Origin: an uncultured Spirochaetaceae bacterium
GTDB lineage: Bacteria > Spirochaetota > Spirochaetia > Sphaerochaetales > Sphaerochaetaceae
Length of the DNA stretch: 64,000 bases
Reading direction: 5' to 3'
NCBI GenBank assembly: GCA_944392965.1
Contig: CALXYM010000001.1
Location: forward strand, 248,001-312,000
Part shown: in pieces, positions 53,533 to 62,784 of the stretch
Layout of the letters: every line of letters begins with the position of its first letter
How positions within the stretch are numbered: position 1 is the stretch's first letter
Translations under genes and position numbers: made by a program
The notes under the pieces: generated by a model
What the model saw: the letters and a program-made list of their open reading frames with translations, nothing else
Told to the model about the DNA's origin: nothing
Databases searched by the model: none

Positions 53533-54360
53533 ATGTATACGGTTTCCTCCGATAAGCTGAGCATTCATATATTGGATCCTGTCACTGATCGTGATCGGTT
53601 CGGCCTGAGGTTCTGCACCGGGGGCTATATCTTTCAGGTAGAGAACACGCATGGGGATGAACTTCTCTCTGGTCCCACGTACCCGTATGATTTCGTTCCC
53701 GTGCATGGACAGGGTGCTCCCGACACGTTCAATCATATCCCACTGCGCATACAAGGTTCGGATGATGTCATGATTCTGGGTATTGGACGATGTAATATGG
53801 AGAGTGATAGCATTGTAGAACCTTGTCTTTGGAAGATAGAAAAGATATCGGATTCTCGGATATCCTTTTCAACCAGACATGCATTCGACTCTTATGACAT
53901 ATATCTCAAGAGAACTGTTTCCCTCTCCAGCTTCAAGGTAATCGTAGAGACGGAGATTAAGAATTCTGGTTCTGTATACCTGCCTATATCCTGGTATCCT
54001 CATCCGTTTTTTCCTCCTGCTAAGGATAACGTGCTCTTTTCTCTCCCTGAGACTTCAATGATGGACGTTCCCACCGGTTTTTTCAAACAGGAGGGAAGGT
54101 TGTTCAAGCGCGTCCAGGGCATCTCTCAAGATGTTTCTTTCCAACCTCTGAGGACCCATTCGGATTGCCTTGATGCTTATATTTTTACCTCGAAGGGATA
54201 CAGGTGCCATATGAAGAGTGATTACTATTCTGATTTCACTCCTATATGGGCTAATGACAATACCTGTTCTGTTGAGCCATATTATGATACGACTGTGTTC
54301 CCCTCAAGGAAACTTTCCTGGTGTGTCAGTTATGAGTTCGAATTTGATGAGATGCCTTAA
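53533..54360 (+). CDS. Aldose 1-epimerase (galactose mutarotase) family protein
   Basis: 275-aa beta-sandwich protein of the aldose epimerase superfamily. It interconverts anomers of a hexose or uronate. Recognisable are RFGLRFCTGGYIFQV near the N-terminus, LPISWYPHPFFP (about 150-161) with the expected His, and a late TCSVEPYYDTTVFPSRKLSW containing the catalytic-type Glu. ATG at 53533 is one base after the GH105 stop, so the two are coupled. Last gene of the pectin operon; a terminator follows. Confidence 0.82.
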   Translation: MYTVSSDKLSIHILDPVTDRDRFGLRFCTGGYIFQVENTHGDELLSGPTYPYDFVPVHGQGAPDTFNHIPLRIQGSDDVMILGIGRCNMESDSIVEPCLWKIEKISDSRISFSTRHAFDSYDIYLKRTVSLSSFKVIVETEIKNSGSVYLPISWYPHPFFPPAKDNVLFSLPETSMMDVPTGFFKQEGRLFKRVQGISQDVSFQPLRTHSDCLDAYIFTSKGYRCHMKSDYYSDFTPIWANDNTCSVEPYYDTTVFPSRKLSWCVSYEFEFDEMP

Positions 54361-54374
54361 TTTGTAAACTGATG

Positions 54375-54400
54375 AGGGGCTGTTTTCCCCCAGCCCTTTA
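54375..54400 (+). terminator. Terminator of the pectin operon
   Basis: GGGCTG pairs with CAGCCC across an 8-base loop, followed by TTTAAAAATA, 17 bases after the epimerase stop. Confidence 0.65.
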
Positions 54401-54784
54401 AAAATATGTGAGATGATTTTTCATTATCGGTTTTATCTTCATCTTGTGTTTCATCGATTACTTAAATATCTATACATGATAAAAAGTACAGAGGATGGTA
54501 AGACACTCTCTGATTATGAATGTTCATTAGATTATCCATGAATTTTCTACTTCTTTGACATATCTTCCAATGAACCTGCGACGGGCAGGATGAATACGAC
54601 CTGACATCAAGTATACCAGAAAGGATTCTATTTTCTCTTCAATTGTCTTGAATACACCTTGGAAGGCAATACAGGAGGCTAAGGAGACGATGGAGTGATC
54701 GAATCCCTGATACCGACAGCGGCGACGATTATCATCTGCTGAATCTTGCCGTAAAGAGCATTAGACATGAGGAAATAAAATTTA

Positions 54785-54839
54785 TTGACTTTGGATGGAT
54801 TTGTAGTACTATGGACTTATATTAACGTTAATGTTAACG
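54785..54839 (+). promoter_or_regulatory. Orphan promoter with palindromic operator
   Basis: TTGACT, a 16-base spacer and TACTAT are followed by overlapping palindromes: TTAACGTTAA (54822-54831) and CGTTAA-TG-TTAACG (54826-54839). The symmetric site just downstream of the promoter fits a repressor of LacI or a similar family. Confidence 0.5.
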
Positions 54840-55103
54840 ATAATGTTAGGCTTTAGGAGGTTTTAATCAGTAATTTTTGTTTATGCGACATGGATCGTTA
54901 GTATGCAGGTAAGTCAATTTCAGAAGATGGGTAATAAGAAGTTTTGCATATGTCCTTCTCATATTGAATGAACCTGATCGTGCATAAAGAGAAATTGCTT
55001 CGCCGTTTAACGGTTAAGGATAACCTTACAGGTTTAGTTTTCTAGACTTTTAAACTGGCTAAGGAGGATAGGATAATTTAGGATCAGATCGGCTTAGGGT
55101 AAG

Positions 55104-55124
55104 AAGGAACGCTGTGTTCCTTTT
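55104..55124 (+). terminator. Terminator-like hairpin in the gene-free region
   Basis: AAGGAAC pairs with GTTCCTT across loop GCTGT, followed by TTGCTT. Confidence 0.45.
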
Positions 55125-55380
55125 GCTTATCGGTGGGTATTGATGCCTCATGCTCAATCTATGATGATGCCTTGGAAGATAACGACAGCTGATTATCTCA
55201 TGACCCTGTCATACGTGCTTCCTGATCAGAGTTGTTCTCCCTCTTTTGGGAATAGATATTCCTTGGTTTCTCTTCGCATGGGACACCTGAGAAGCTGAGA
55301 GTACGCAATGGAATTCATCGTCTCATGTAGTATTTATATCCGTATGTTTCGGCCATCTGAATCCTTATTTCTGAAAAGCT

Positions 55381-56232
55381 ATGGAATATGGAACGATTTT
55401 CGACATAAAACAGTTTGCGGTTTTTGATGGCCCTGGTATGCGGCAGACCGTGTTCTTGAAGGGCTGTCCGCTTCACTGTTCATGGTGCCATAACCCGGAG
55501 GGACAGAGTTCTAGACCGCAGTTGATGGTATCCTATGCTTCCTGTACTCATTGTGATGCCTGTAAAAAGGTCTGTCCTTCTCCTGATAGATGTATCGCAT
55601 GTGGCACCTGCATCTACGTCTGTCCTCTGAATCTCCGTCACATCGTAGGAGAGTATCTATCATCAGAAGAACTTGAGAGGAGGATACGCAAGGACGCGGA
55701 TTTTTATAAACGTAACGGGGGAGGTGTCACCTTCAGTGGTGGGGAGCCTCTTTTTCAGAGCACCTTCCTTATTGAGACCCTTAAGCGATTGAGGGATATG
55801 AACAGGGCCATAGAGACTTCGGGATACACGGAGCCGGAGATATATAAAGAGGTTTATGAAAACCTTGATTTCGTGATCCAGGATATCAAGATATTCAATT
55901 CTGAGGAGCATAAGAGGCATATTGGTGTTGATAACAGGAACATATTAGAAAACGCCCGTTATCTGAGGGATGGTGATAAACCCTTTGTAATCCGGATTCC
56001 TCTTATTCCCGGAGTTACGGACACGAAGGAGAATTATGAGGAGATATCATCATTTCTCTCCGGTTCAAAGAACCTTGTGAGGGTTGAACTCCTGCCGTAT
56101 CTGAAAGTCGCAGGAGCTAAATATGGGATGATTGGACGGGACTATGATCCCAGGGACTTCAACCCGGATGATGTTCCCATCGTCAATCATAAGGTTTTTG
56201 AAGAAAAGAATATAAGGAGCATAAAACTATGA
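55381..56232 (+). CDS. Glycyl radical enzyme activating enzyme (radical SAM with ferredoxin insert)
   Basis: 283-aa radical SAM protein that installs the glycyl radical in its partner enzyme. The SAM-cluster motif is C29-x3-C33-x2-C36 (KGCPLHCSWCHNP). It is followed by two extra [4Fe-4S] groups (CTHCDACKKVC, CIACGTCIYVC, about 57-86), as in activases of glycerol-dehydratase- and choline-lyase-type enzymes rather than of classic pyruvate formate-lyase. GGGVTFSGGEPLFQ (about 116-129) is the SAM-binding stretch. ATG 55381 has a poor ribosome site. Its stop overlaps the start of the partner gene. Confidence 0.9.
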   Translation: MEYGTIFDIKQFAVFDGPGMRQTVFLKGCPLHCSWCHNPEGQSSRPQLMVSYASCTHCDACKKVCPSPDRCIACGTCIYVCPLNLRHIVGEYLSSEELERRIRKDADFYKRNGGGVTFSGGEPLFQSTFLIETLKRLRDMNRAIETSGYTEPEIYKEVYENLDFVIQDIKIFNSEEHKRHIGVDNRNILENARYLRDGDKPFVIRIPLIPGVTDTKENYEEISSFLSGSKNLVRVELLPYLKVAGAKYGMIGRDYDPRDFNPDDVPIVNHKVFEEKNIRSIKL

Positions 56233-58298
56233 TGAGTGAAAGAATAAAGGATATGAAGAGGTTCTTCGTAGAGGAGAAGAAGCAGAAGGGGACGAGAAAG
56301 AAGGCCAGAGATCCCTATGAGCTTGCAAGAGCCTTCGAAAAAGCCCGCACCCCCGATGTGGACAGGGCGGCAGAACGTCTCTGTACGGTCCTGGATCGTG
56401 AGACTCCCGTAGTCTATCCATTCGAGAAGATCGCATTCACGAGGACGGAGGTGACGATTCCTGAAATCTTTACAGAATCAGAGATGGAGACTCTTTCAAA
56501 GAAGTATCATATCCATGAGAAAGGAGATGTTTCCAATATAAGTGTTGATTACTCGATGCTCCTTAGCACCTCTTTCAAGGATAAGATTGTTGAGCTTGAA
56601 GGCTATATCGCTGGATGCGGGGATGAAGGAAAGAAGCATTACTGGACTTTACAAATAAGGATTCTCAATTCCGTACTTTCTCTCATGTCCCGATATGTTG
56701 AGAAGGCCAGGGAAGTTGGAAATGAGGTTGTTGAAAAGACTGTCGCCCATCTGCTTTCTTCAAAGCCGGAGACGCTGCTTGAAGCAATGCAGATGATGAG
56801 GATTATCCATTTCACGATGTGGGCAGGAAGAAACTACCATAATACGCTGGGACATCTGGACAGGTACCTTTATCCATTCTATGCACATGACATCTCGAAA
56901 GGCATTCTCTCAAGGGATTCCGCACTTGATCTTCTAGAGGAATTCTTTCTCTCCTTTAACAGGGATAGTGACCTGTATCCCGGAATGCAGCAGGGGGATA
57001 ACGGTCAGAGCCTCGTACTAGGAGGCTATGATGAGGATGGCAATGACACATATTCCGATTTCTCCGAACTCTGCCTTCTTGCCAGTCTGGATCTCAGGCT
57101 CATAGATCCAAAGATCAATCTGCGTGTTTCAAAAAGGACTCCGCTTGAGAGATATGTACTTGGTACGCACATGACAAAGCAGGGGCTGGGATTTCCACAG
57201 TATTCAAATGATGACGTGGTGATTCCTGGACTTGAAAACCTTGGATATGACAAGGAGGATGCCGCTTCTTATGTCGTGGCTGCATGCTGGGAGTTCATCA
57301 TTCCCGGAAAGGCCATGGATATCCCGAACCTGGAAGCTCTTTCCTTCGCAGGTGCCGTGCGCAGGGCGACTGTCGAGAACCTTTCTTCCTCAAGGACATA
57401 TGATGAGTTTCTTGCCGCGGTTGATAAGACGATAGAAGAGGATGTTGAGAAAATCATATCATCCCTGAAGCCTGTATATATCTTCCCTTCCCCGTTCCTC
57501 TCTTTGATGATGGAAGGCTCCACGGAGAACGCCAAGGACATCTCACTGGGGGCGAAATACAATAACTACGGCATCCATGGATCTGGAATCGCTACCGCAG
57601 TTGACTCCGTCATGGCTGTTAAGAAATTCGTGTTCGAGAATGGCGAGGTTACAGGGGATGAGATGATAAAGGCGATCGAGAGTGATTTCGAGAACGATAA
57701 GATACTCGGTAACAGGCTTCGCTATGATAAGGATAAGTTCGGAAACGACACTCCGGAGACTAATGAGATCGCGGATCATCTTCTTTCCGTATTCCACTCT
57801 GCACTGCAGGGCAGAAGGAATGATCGGGGAGGAATATTCCGTGCCGGTACGGGATCGGCGATGTATTACATCTGGCACTCTGCTGATATGGGTGCAACGC
57901 CGGATGGCAGACACAAGGGTGAGGTCATCCCCGCAAACTACTCGCCATCGCTCTTTACAAAGGTCAACGGTCCTGTGTCCATCATAAAATCCTTTGCTTA
58001 TCCGGATCTCAAGAAGGTCATCAACGGAGGTCCTCTTACTATCGAAATGCATGATTCAATATTCCGCAACGATGAGAGTATCGAGAAGGTTGCCCGTCTG
58101 ATAAAAGAATACATCGATCTCGGAGGTCATCAGCTTCAAATAAACACGGTCAATAAAGATACCCTTCTTGATGCACAGATCCATCCCGAGAAGTACAGGA
58201 ACCTTATTGTGAGGGTATGGGGATGGAGCGGTTATTTCGTTGAACTTGATAAATGCTATCAAGATCATATCATCAAACGGATTGAGCTGACAGTATGA
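56229..58298 (+). CDS. Glycyl radical enzyme of unknown substrate
   Basis: 689-aa member of the pyruvate formate-lyase/glycyl radical superfamily. The thiyl cysteine is C353 with a nearby E355 (AACWEF), the C-x-E arrangement seen in dehydratases and lyases such as glycerol dehydratase or choline TMA-lyase. The radical glycine is G665 in RVWGWSGYF, which departs from the usual RVAGYS. At 689 residues it is shorter than most family members (about 750-850). The substrate cannot be read. The DUF4867 partner and pectin neighbourhood hint at a sugar-derived compound. ATG at 56229 overlaps the activase stop. Confidence 0.88.
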   Translation: MMSERIKDMKRFFVEEKKQKGTRKKARDPYELARAFEKARTPDVDRAAERLCTVLDRETPVVYPFEKIAFTRTEVTIPEIFTESEMETLSKKYHIHEKGDVSNISVDYSMLLSTSFKDKIVELEGYIAGCGDEGKKHYWTLQIRILNSVLSLMSRYVEKAREVGNEVVEKTVAHLLSSKPETLLEAMQMMRIIHFTMWAGRNYHNTLGHLDRYLYPFYAHDISKGILSRDSALDLLEEFFLSFNRDSDLYPGMQQGDNGQSLVLGGYDEDGNDTYSDFSELCLLASLDLRLIDPKINLRVSKRTPLERYVLGTHMTKQGLGFPQYSNDDVVIPGLENLGYDKEDAASYVVAACWEFIIPGKAMDIPNLEALSFAGAVRRATVENLSSSRTYDEFLAAVDKTIEEDVEKIISSLKPVYIFPSPFLSLMMEGSTENAKDISLGAKYNNYGIHGSGIATAVDSVMAVKKFVFENGEVTGDEMIKAIESDFENDKILGNRLRYDKDKFGNDTPETNEIADHLLSVFHSALQGRRNDRGGIFRAGTGSAMYYIWHSADMGATPDGRHKGEVIPANYSPSLFTKVNGPVSIIKSFAYPDLKKVINGGPLTIEMHDSIFRNDESIEKVARLIKEYIDLGGHQLQINTVNKDTLLDAQIHPEKYRNLIVRVWGWSGYFVELDKCYQDHIIKRIELTV

Positions 58299-58308
58299 GG
58301 AGGATGTT

Positions 58309-58950
58309 ATGAGAATCTACAGCGTTAGGGATGAGATGTTCCTGCCTTATGGGCACGTTATTGAAAACCTTGATATCGATGAGCTTTTAGATACTCTTGA
58401 GTCCATTTCTCCGTGTCCGGAGGATGGAACGGTCTATGTCCCTGATGCAAGGGAGTTTTCTTCTCTGGATGTATATACTGTTTTGAAGAATAACGTGTAT
58501 GGTGGTATGGATATCCAGATAGGATACTGTTCGGGAGAGAACAGCAGGCTTAACTGTCTTGAGTACCATCGGGGGAGTGAGATGAATGTGGCATCAATGC
58601 CGTTTGTCCTTCTTCTTGCGAAGGTGGATGAGATCAGGGACGGAAAGATTGATTCTGGCAATGTTAAGGCTTTCCTTGTTCCGCCCCGTACTCCGGTTCT
58701 TATCTATGAGACGAGTCTGCATTATGCCCCGTGCGGACGCTTTAAAACCATCGTCACCCTTATGAAGGGGACGAATACGGATATTCCGGATATCAGCATT
58801 GTGTCTTTTGAGGACAGGCTTTTATGGGCACGCAATAAGTGGCTTCTTGCGCATGAGGAGACGAGGGAGGCGAAAGAGGGTGCTTATGTCGGTATCAAGG
58901 GGGAGAACATCGATATAAGGAATGAATTGAAAGAAGCTGGATTATTATAG
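58309..58950 (+). CDS. DUF4867 family protein
   Basis: 213-aa protein of DUF4867, predicted to have a cupin-like beta-barrel. Motifs: SVRDEMFLPYGHVI (about 4-17), GGMDIQIGYCSGENSRLNCLEYHRGSE (about 65-91) with the His and Glu residues of a possible metal site, and LHYAPC (about 136-141). ATG follows AGGAGGATGTT, ten bases after the glycyl radical enzyme stop, so it is in the same operon. Function unknown. Such cupin-like proteins next to sugar catabolic genes often act as isomerases, which would fit processing of the enzyme's substrate or product (inference). Confidence 0.8.
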   Translation: MRIYSVRDEMFLPYGHVIENLDIDELLDTLESISPCPEDGTVYVPDAREFSSLDVYTVLKNNVYGGMDIQIGYCSGENSRLNCLEYHRGSEMNVASMPFVLLLAKVDEIRDGKIDSGNVKAFLVPPRTPVLIYETSLHYAPCGRFKTIVTLMKGTNTDIPDISIVSFEDRLLWARNKWLLAHEETREAKEGAYVGIKGENIDIRNELKEAGLL

Positions 58951-59052
58951 TCTAGGCTTTCTCTGTTCTATCTTTTAAGGGGATAAATTCTATATTGCTA
59001 TTATCCATCGATGTCCTCATAATATCATCAATAAATATTTTTGAGGTATTCT

Positions 59053-59655
59053 ATGGATTTTACGCTTACATTGGTTCGTCATGGAGAGAGTGAGGCGAAT
59101 GTGAAGCATATGCTCTCAGGGTGGATGGATGTACCTCTCACGGTCAATGGCAGAAGAGCACTTGAAGAGCTGAGGATGAGCGTGGATTATCCCGAGAGCG
59201 AGGAGTGTTTCTCATCTTCTCTTACAAGGTGCATAGATACTTTTCATATACTCTTTCCCTCCAAAAAACCTGTTATTAGTGACGATTTCAAGGAGATAAA
59301 CTTCCACTCTCTTGAAGGGCATATACTGGCCACAAGGGATGAGATGATGTCCTATTTCTCTTCCTGGATTAAAGATGAAACGTACAGGGATGAGGAGACG
59401 ATGACTCATCTCATGGAAAGGAGTAGGAGAGTAATTCTAAATACGATTGCAAACGTTGAGGGGACTGGAAAACATTCTGCACTTATCGTAACGCATTCAG
59501 GGTTCATGCGTGCCCTGATAATAAGTCTATTCAATCTTGAAAGAAGCTGCTTTTTAAAAATGTTCGTTCCCAATGGCCTTGGCTATGTGGTGACGTTTAG
59601 AGGTCTTGAACCTGTTTCATATAGAAAACTGGAAAGGGGTTCTTTGCCGATTTAA
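59053..59655 (+). CDS. Histidine phosphatase (phosphoglycerate mutase-like) family protein
   Basis: 200-aa branch-1 histidine phosphatase. LVRHGESEAN has the phospho-accepting H10. The second His lies in IVTHSGFMRALI (about 145-156), and the proton-donor Glu region is KEINFHSLEGH (about 78-88). ATG 59053 follows TTGAGG; an in-frame TTG at 59041 is less likely. The substrate is undefined; relatives include alpha-ribazole phosphatase and broad phosphatases. It stands alone, convergent with the lipoprotein gene. Confidence 0.82.
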   Translation: MDFTLTLVRHGESEANVKHMLSGWMDVPLTVNGRRALEELRMSVDYPESEECFSSSLTRCIDTFHILFPSKKPVISDDFKEINFHSLEGHILATRDEMMSYFSSWIKDETYRDEETMTHLMERSRRVILNTIANVEGTGKHSALIVTHSGFMRALIISLFNLERSCFLKMFVPNGLGYVVTFRGLEPVSYRKLERGSLPI

Positions 59656-59674
59656 ATCTTATCTTTTAAGAAAG

Positions 59675-61168
59675 CTAAAGCGGATAGATTGGATAGACCT
59701 TCATCTCATCATATGAAATGAGTTTCTCTTCATTTGTTTCAGCATTCCAAAGATAAGTTCCGACCGTGTTTCCTGTTCCTTCTATGAATCTATGATAGAT
59801 GATTTCTCCATTATTCGTTATTGAAATATCTGAGCTTACAAGATTATAGGGCGGAGATAATACATCTATTTTTCTTGTACTGAAATCTGCCTTATATATT
59901 TTAGAGAAATCATCATCGACCCAGTACAGGCTGTTATTTACAAATTCAGTATTGGATGAAATCGGATATGGAAATTTCTCTCCTTCCTGGAGAAATAGGG
60001 GTATTGGATCAAGAAGTGTTCCATCCTCATTTGCCGTTACTGCGATAAGCAATGGATTTTTATAGACATTCTCCGCTCTTATCAGGAGAGTTTCCGAATC
60101 ATTTTGATAGATGCTCATTGAGGAATTCTTGACATTATTGTTTCCATCTATCTCACCCGTATCTGCAAGGGAATATTCTATTCCTTCTCCTGCTCTTATT
60201 TTTAATTCTTCAGATATGTAAAGGGGATAAATGGTAAAATAATATTTATGCTTTGTATCATCTCTTCTCAGTTCTCTTGAAAATATATTATTTCCAACCC
60301 TGAAATACGCCCCGGAAAGAGGACTATCACTGGAAAACTCTGTCTTGTTTCTTGACACTTTGATATTAGAATCAAATATAGTCACCTTGCCCGATACTTT
60401 CCCTTCCTCTTCAATGTCTTCTGCATAGATTACATAATCATCTGTATATAGGGTCGCATTCTCTTTCAGAGGATCGTAGTGTGTATTATTTACGCAGAAT
60501 AACCCATCAGGATTATCTTTTTTAAAGGTATATAATCCATCATCATCTGCAAGTAGGTATACTCTATTGGGAGAATACCCGTAAGAATCCTCCTTGCCAT
60601 CAGAAAGTAAAAAATTCAATGCATGTCTATCTCCGGAGAAAACAGGAGGATTCAATAAATATGCCTTGTTTGTCTCCATGTTCAAGAATGCGATATTTTT
60701 ATTCTCATCAACAGCTCTGCTCTCTATAGATAGTGAAATTGATATTATTTTTCCATCTGGATCCCTGTTTATGGTTATATTAGGATCGGATGCTATGGAG
60801 ATGAGGCGGTCGAAAACACATAAGAAACAGTTATCTCCAACGGGGTATAGATTTATTTTTCCCAGAACATTAGAGGCTCCAATCAGTATTTTTCCCCAGT
60901 CGGAAGATGTGTTGAACAATAACGGAGCATAACCTTCCTCATTTGCATAGGATAAATATTCAGCAACCCCTGTCGCATCTATTGCCCTAGTCGTAGAATC
61001 AAAAGCAAATGATGTGAGATATGAGATTTCATTATTCTCAATGTTTAAATCTCTGGAGATGGAGATATCTTCCCCTGGATCCGTACCATCTGAAAAGTCA
61101 TTTTCAGGCCCTGCCGTACAGGATATTAAAAGAGAAAAGATAATCAATAGAGGAATTATGTGTTTCAT
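59675..61168 (-). CDS. Putative lipoprotein of unknown function, beta-propeller-like
   Basis: 497-aa predicted lipoprotein. The signal MKHIIPLLIIFSLLISC ends in a lipobox cysteine (C17), so the start is set at 61168; an in-frame extension to 61204 would bury the signal. The mature part is rich in short beta repeats with Asp/Tyr/Trp (LLADDDGLYTFKKD, LYWVDDDFSKIYKADFSTRK, TYLWNAETNEEKLIS), like a surface beta-propeller of the TolB/LpqB kind. Codons are more AT-rich than in the pectin genes. No named family recognised. Confidence 0.65.
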   Translation of the reverse strand: MKHIIPLLIIFSLLISCTAGPENDFSDGTDPGEDISISRDLNIENNEISYLTSFAFDSTTRAIDATGVAEYLSYANEEGYAPLLFNTSSDWGKILIGASNVLGKINLYPVGDNCFLCVFDRLISIASDPNITINRDPDGKIISISLSIESRAVDENKNIAFLNMETNKAYLLNPPVFSGDRHALNFLLSDGKEDSYGYSPNRVYLLADDDGLYTFKKDNPDGLFCVNNTHYDPLKENATLYTDDYVIYAEDIEEEGKVSGKVTIFDSNIKVSRNKTEFSSDSPLSGAYFRVGNNIFSRELRRDDTKHKYYFTIYPLYISEELKIRAGEGIEYSLADTGEIDGNNNVKNSSMSIYQNDSETLLIRAENVYKNPLLIAVTANEDGTLLDPIPLFLQEGEKFPYPISSNTEFVNNSLYWVDDDFSKIYKADFSTRKIDVLSPPYNLVSSDISITNNGEIIYHRFIEGTGNTVGTYLWNAETNEEKLISYDEMKVYPIYPL

Positions 61169-61204
61169 CGGTTTCAGTATTGGCTCTCTGTAAGAGTTTG
61201 TCAA

Positions 61205-61432
61205 ATGGCTGTAAGATGAATCAGAGAAAATGGGTCCTCTAGGTAAAAGATGAAAGGTTTTGCATTCGGTTTATCTAAATATCGGTAAGAAGATTCCACT
61301 AAGCGGTAGCGAATAATGGTGTCATTCACTTGTCACATCGTATATTGAGACATGAATGCATCGTAACTTGATTTCACATTCTTCCCTATATAAGGCATAA
61401 TCTTTAATATCATCTATATAGGAGTTTTCATT
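61205..61432. other. Intergenic region between divergent genes
   Basis: 228 bases with no gene and no clear hairpin. It must hold the promoters of the lipoprotein and the dehydrogenase, but I could not fix them. Confidence 0.3.
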
Positions 61433-62389
61433 ATGAACATAAGTTTACTAGAACCACTTGGAGTTCCTGCTTCAATGATAGATGAACTTGCTGAACCTAT
61501 ACGAAAAGCAGGACATAACTTTACTTATTATGACAACAAGACTACTGATGCCGAAGAATTAAAAAGAAGGAGTGCGGGGCAGGATATTATAATGATTGCA
61601 AACAACAAATATCCTTCTGATGTTGTTGATTCTGCTCATGATTTAAAAATGCTAGCTGTTGCATTCACTGGAATTGATCATGTCGGTCTTGATGCATGTA
61701 AGAAAAACAATGTCACAGTCTGTAATTGTGCTGGTTATTCAAATGTTTGTGTCGCAGAACAGGTTGTAGGGATGGCAATTTCCTTATATCGGTATTTTAC
61801 AGAGTGTGATAAAACAATAAGGGAGAATGGAACAAGCAGTGGTCTTGTTGGACAGGAGATTGCAGGAAAAAGGGTTGGAATAATTGGTTGTGGACAAATC
61901 GGGACGATGACTGCGAAACTTTTTCTTGCATTCGGTGCGGAAGTTGTGGCCTACGCAAGACATGAAAGGGAAGAGGTCAAATCATTAGGAGTTAAATATG
62001 TATCTTTTGACGAACTTTTAAGTACTTCAGATATTGTTTCTCTCCATGTCCCTAATAATGCTTCAACAAAAGGCATGATTGGAAAAGATGCTATTATGAA
62101 GATGAAGAAGAATGCGATATTCATTAACTGTGCACGTGGCCCGATTGTAGATAATGAAGAACTCGCTAAAGCTTTAAATGAGGATAGAATTGCAGGAGCA
62201 GCTATTGATGTATTTGATATGGAACCACCTCTTCCTGAGAATTATCCTCTTTTGCATGCAAAAAATACTCTTTTGACCCCTCATGTTGCGTTCCTCACAA
62301 AGGAAGCCATGGTAAGAAGAGCAAAAATAGAATTTGACAATGTAATTTCCTTTATCGAAGGAAATCCTAAGAATGTTTGTGTTTTGTAA
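61433..62389 (+). CDS. D-isomer-specific 2-hydroxyacid dehydrogenase
   Basis: 318-aa NAD-dependent dehydrogenase that interconverts a 2-oxoacid and its D-2-hydroxyacid. The Rossmann motif GIIGCGQIGTMTAKLF starts at about residue 149. The catalytic triad is R235 (NCARGP), E264 (DMEPP) and H284 (TPHVAF). The substrate is not determined (lactate, glycerate or a sugar acid are options). ATG 61433 follows TAGGAGTTTTC. A long hairpin follows, then what looks like a remnant of lactate racemase, which would suit a lost D/L-lactate pathway. Confidence 0.88.
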   Translation: MNISLLEPLGVPASMIDELAEPIRKAGHNFTYYDNKTTDAEELKRRSAGQDIIMIANNKYPSDVVDSAHDLKMLAVAFTGIDHVGLDACKKNNVTVCNCAGYSNVCVAEQVVGMAISLYRYFTECDKTIRENGTSSGLVGQEIAGKRVGIIGCGQIGTMTAKLFLAFGAEVVAYARHEREEVKSLGVKYVSFDELLSTSDIVSLHVPNNASTKGMIGKDAIMKMKKNAIFINCARGPIVDNEELAKALNEDRIAGAAIDVFDMEPPLPENYPLLHAKNTLLTPHVAFLTKEAMVRRAKIEFDNVISFIEGNPKNVCVL

Positions 62390-62405
62390 CCTCTAATGCC
62401 ATATA

Positions 62406-62437
62406 CCAGCTATCTCTCTATAGATTGGGATAGCTGG
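62406..62437 (+). terminator. Hairpin after the dehydrogenase gene
   Basis: Perfect 9-bp stem CCAGCTATC/GATAGCTGG with a 14-base loop, 17 bases after the stop. There is no T-run, so a terminator is likely but not certain. Confidence 0.45.
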
Positions 62438-62458
62438 CATATTATTGAGAATTATTCA

Positions 62459-62690
62459 ATGGATATAGTACTTCCTTTTGGAAAAGATAAGCTTATATGT
62501 AATATACCTGAGGACAGGGTAGACCAGATACTTAATAATGATGCTTATCTTCCTGTTGAAGATGAAGAACCCTAAGGTAAAAGTTGTTTTTAATGCGAAT
62601 AGTGGATATTCTCAGGATGAATCTTTTGCGTAAAGGGTGAATAGCAATAATCCCTGATAGTGTTTCAACTATCCTTGTCATTATGTGATC
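62459..62690 (+). pseudogene. Remnant of a LarA-like lactate racemase gene
   Basis: A 38-codon frame at 62459-62575 reads MDIVLPFGKDKLICNIPED, the beta-strand opening of LarA proteins (LPYGK...IPD), then stops. About 70 bases later a short run encoding AIIPDSVSTILVIM resembles the LarA C-terminus (VIPDG-V). The roughly 370 residues between are missing, as after an internal deletion. LarA interconverts D- and L-lactate. The match is by eye and short. Confidence 0.45.
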
Positions 62691-62711
62691 TAAGGTTGAT
62701 TGTGAATTTTG

Positions 62712-62740
62712 TTGACAGATTGATAAGGCTGACATAATAT
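62712..62740 (+). promoter_or_regulatory. Promoter of the NADAR gene
   Basis: Consensus TTGACA, 17-base spacer, TAATAT, 45 bases before the ATG. Confidence 0.65.
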
Positions 62741-62784
62741 AATACATATTTGTTATATCCTCATGTTATAATAATGGAGGTTCT

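Larger units (their letters stand above)
54401..55380. other. Gene-free region of about 1 kb, likely decayed
   Basis: Stops interrupt all frames, and I recognise no protein fragment. It holds a promoter-like pair and palindromic operator (54785-54839), a strong AGGAGG site near 54856 with no gene after it, a small CCGTTTAACGG palindrome at 55003-55013, and a terminator-like hairpin at 55104-55124. This looks like the skeleton of a lost transcription unit. Confidence 0.5.
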
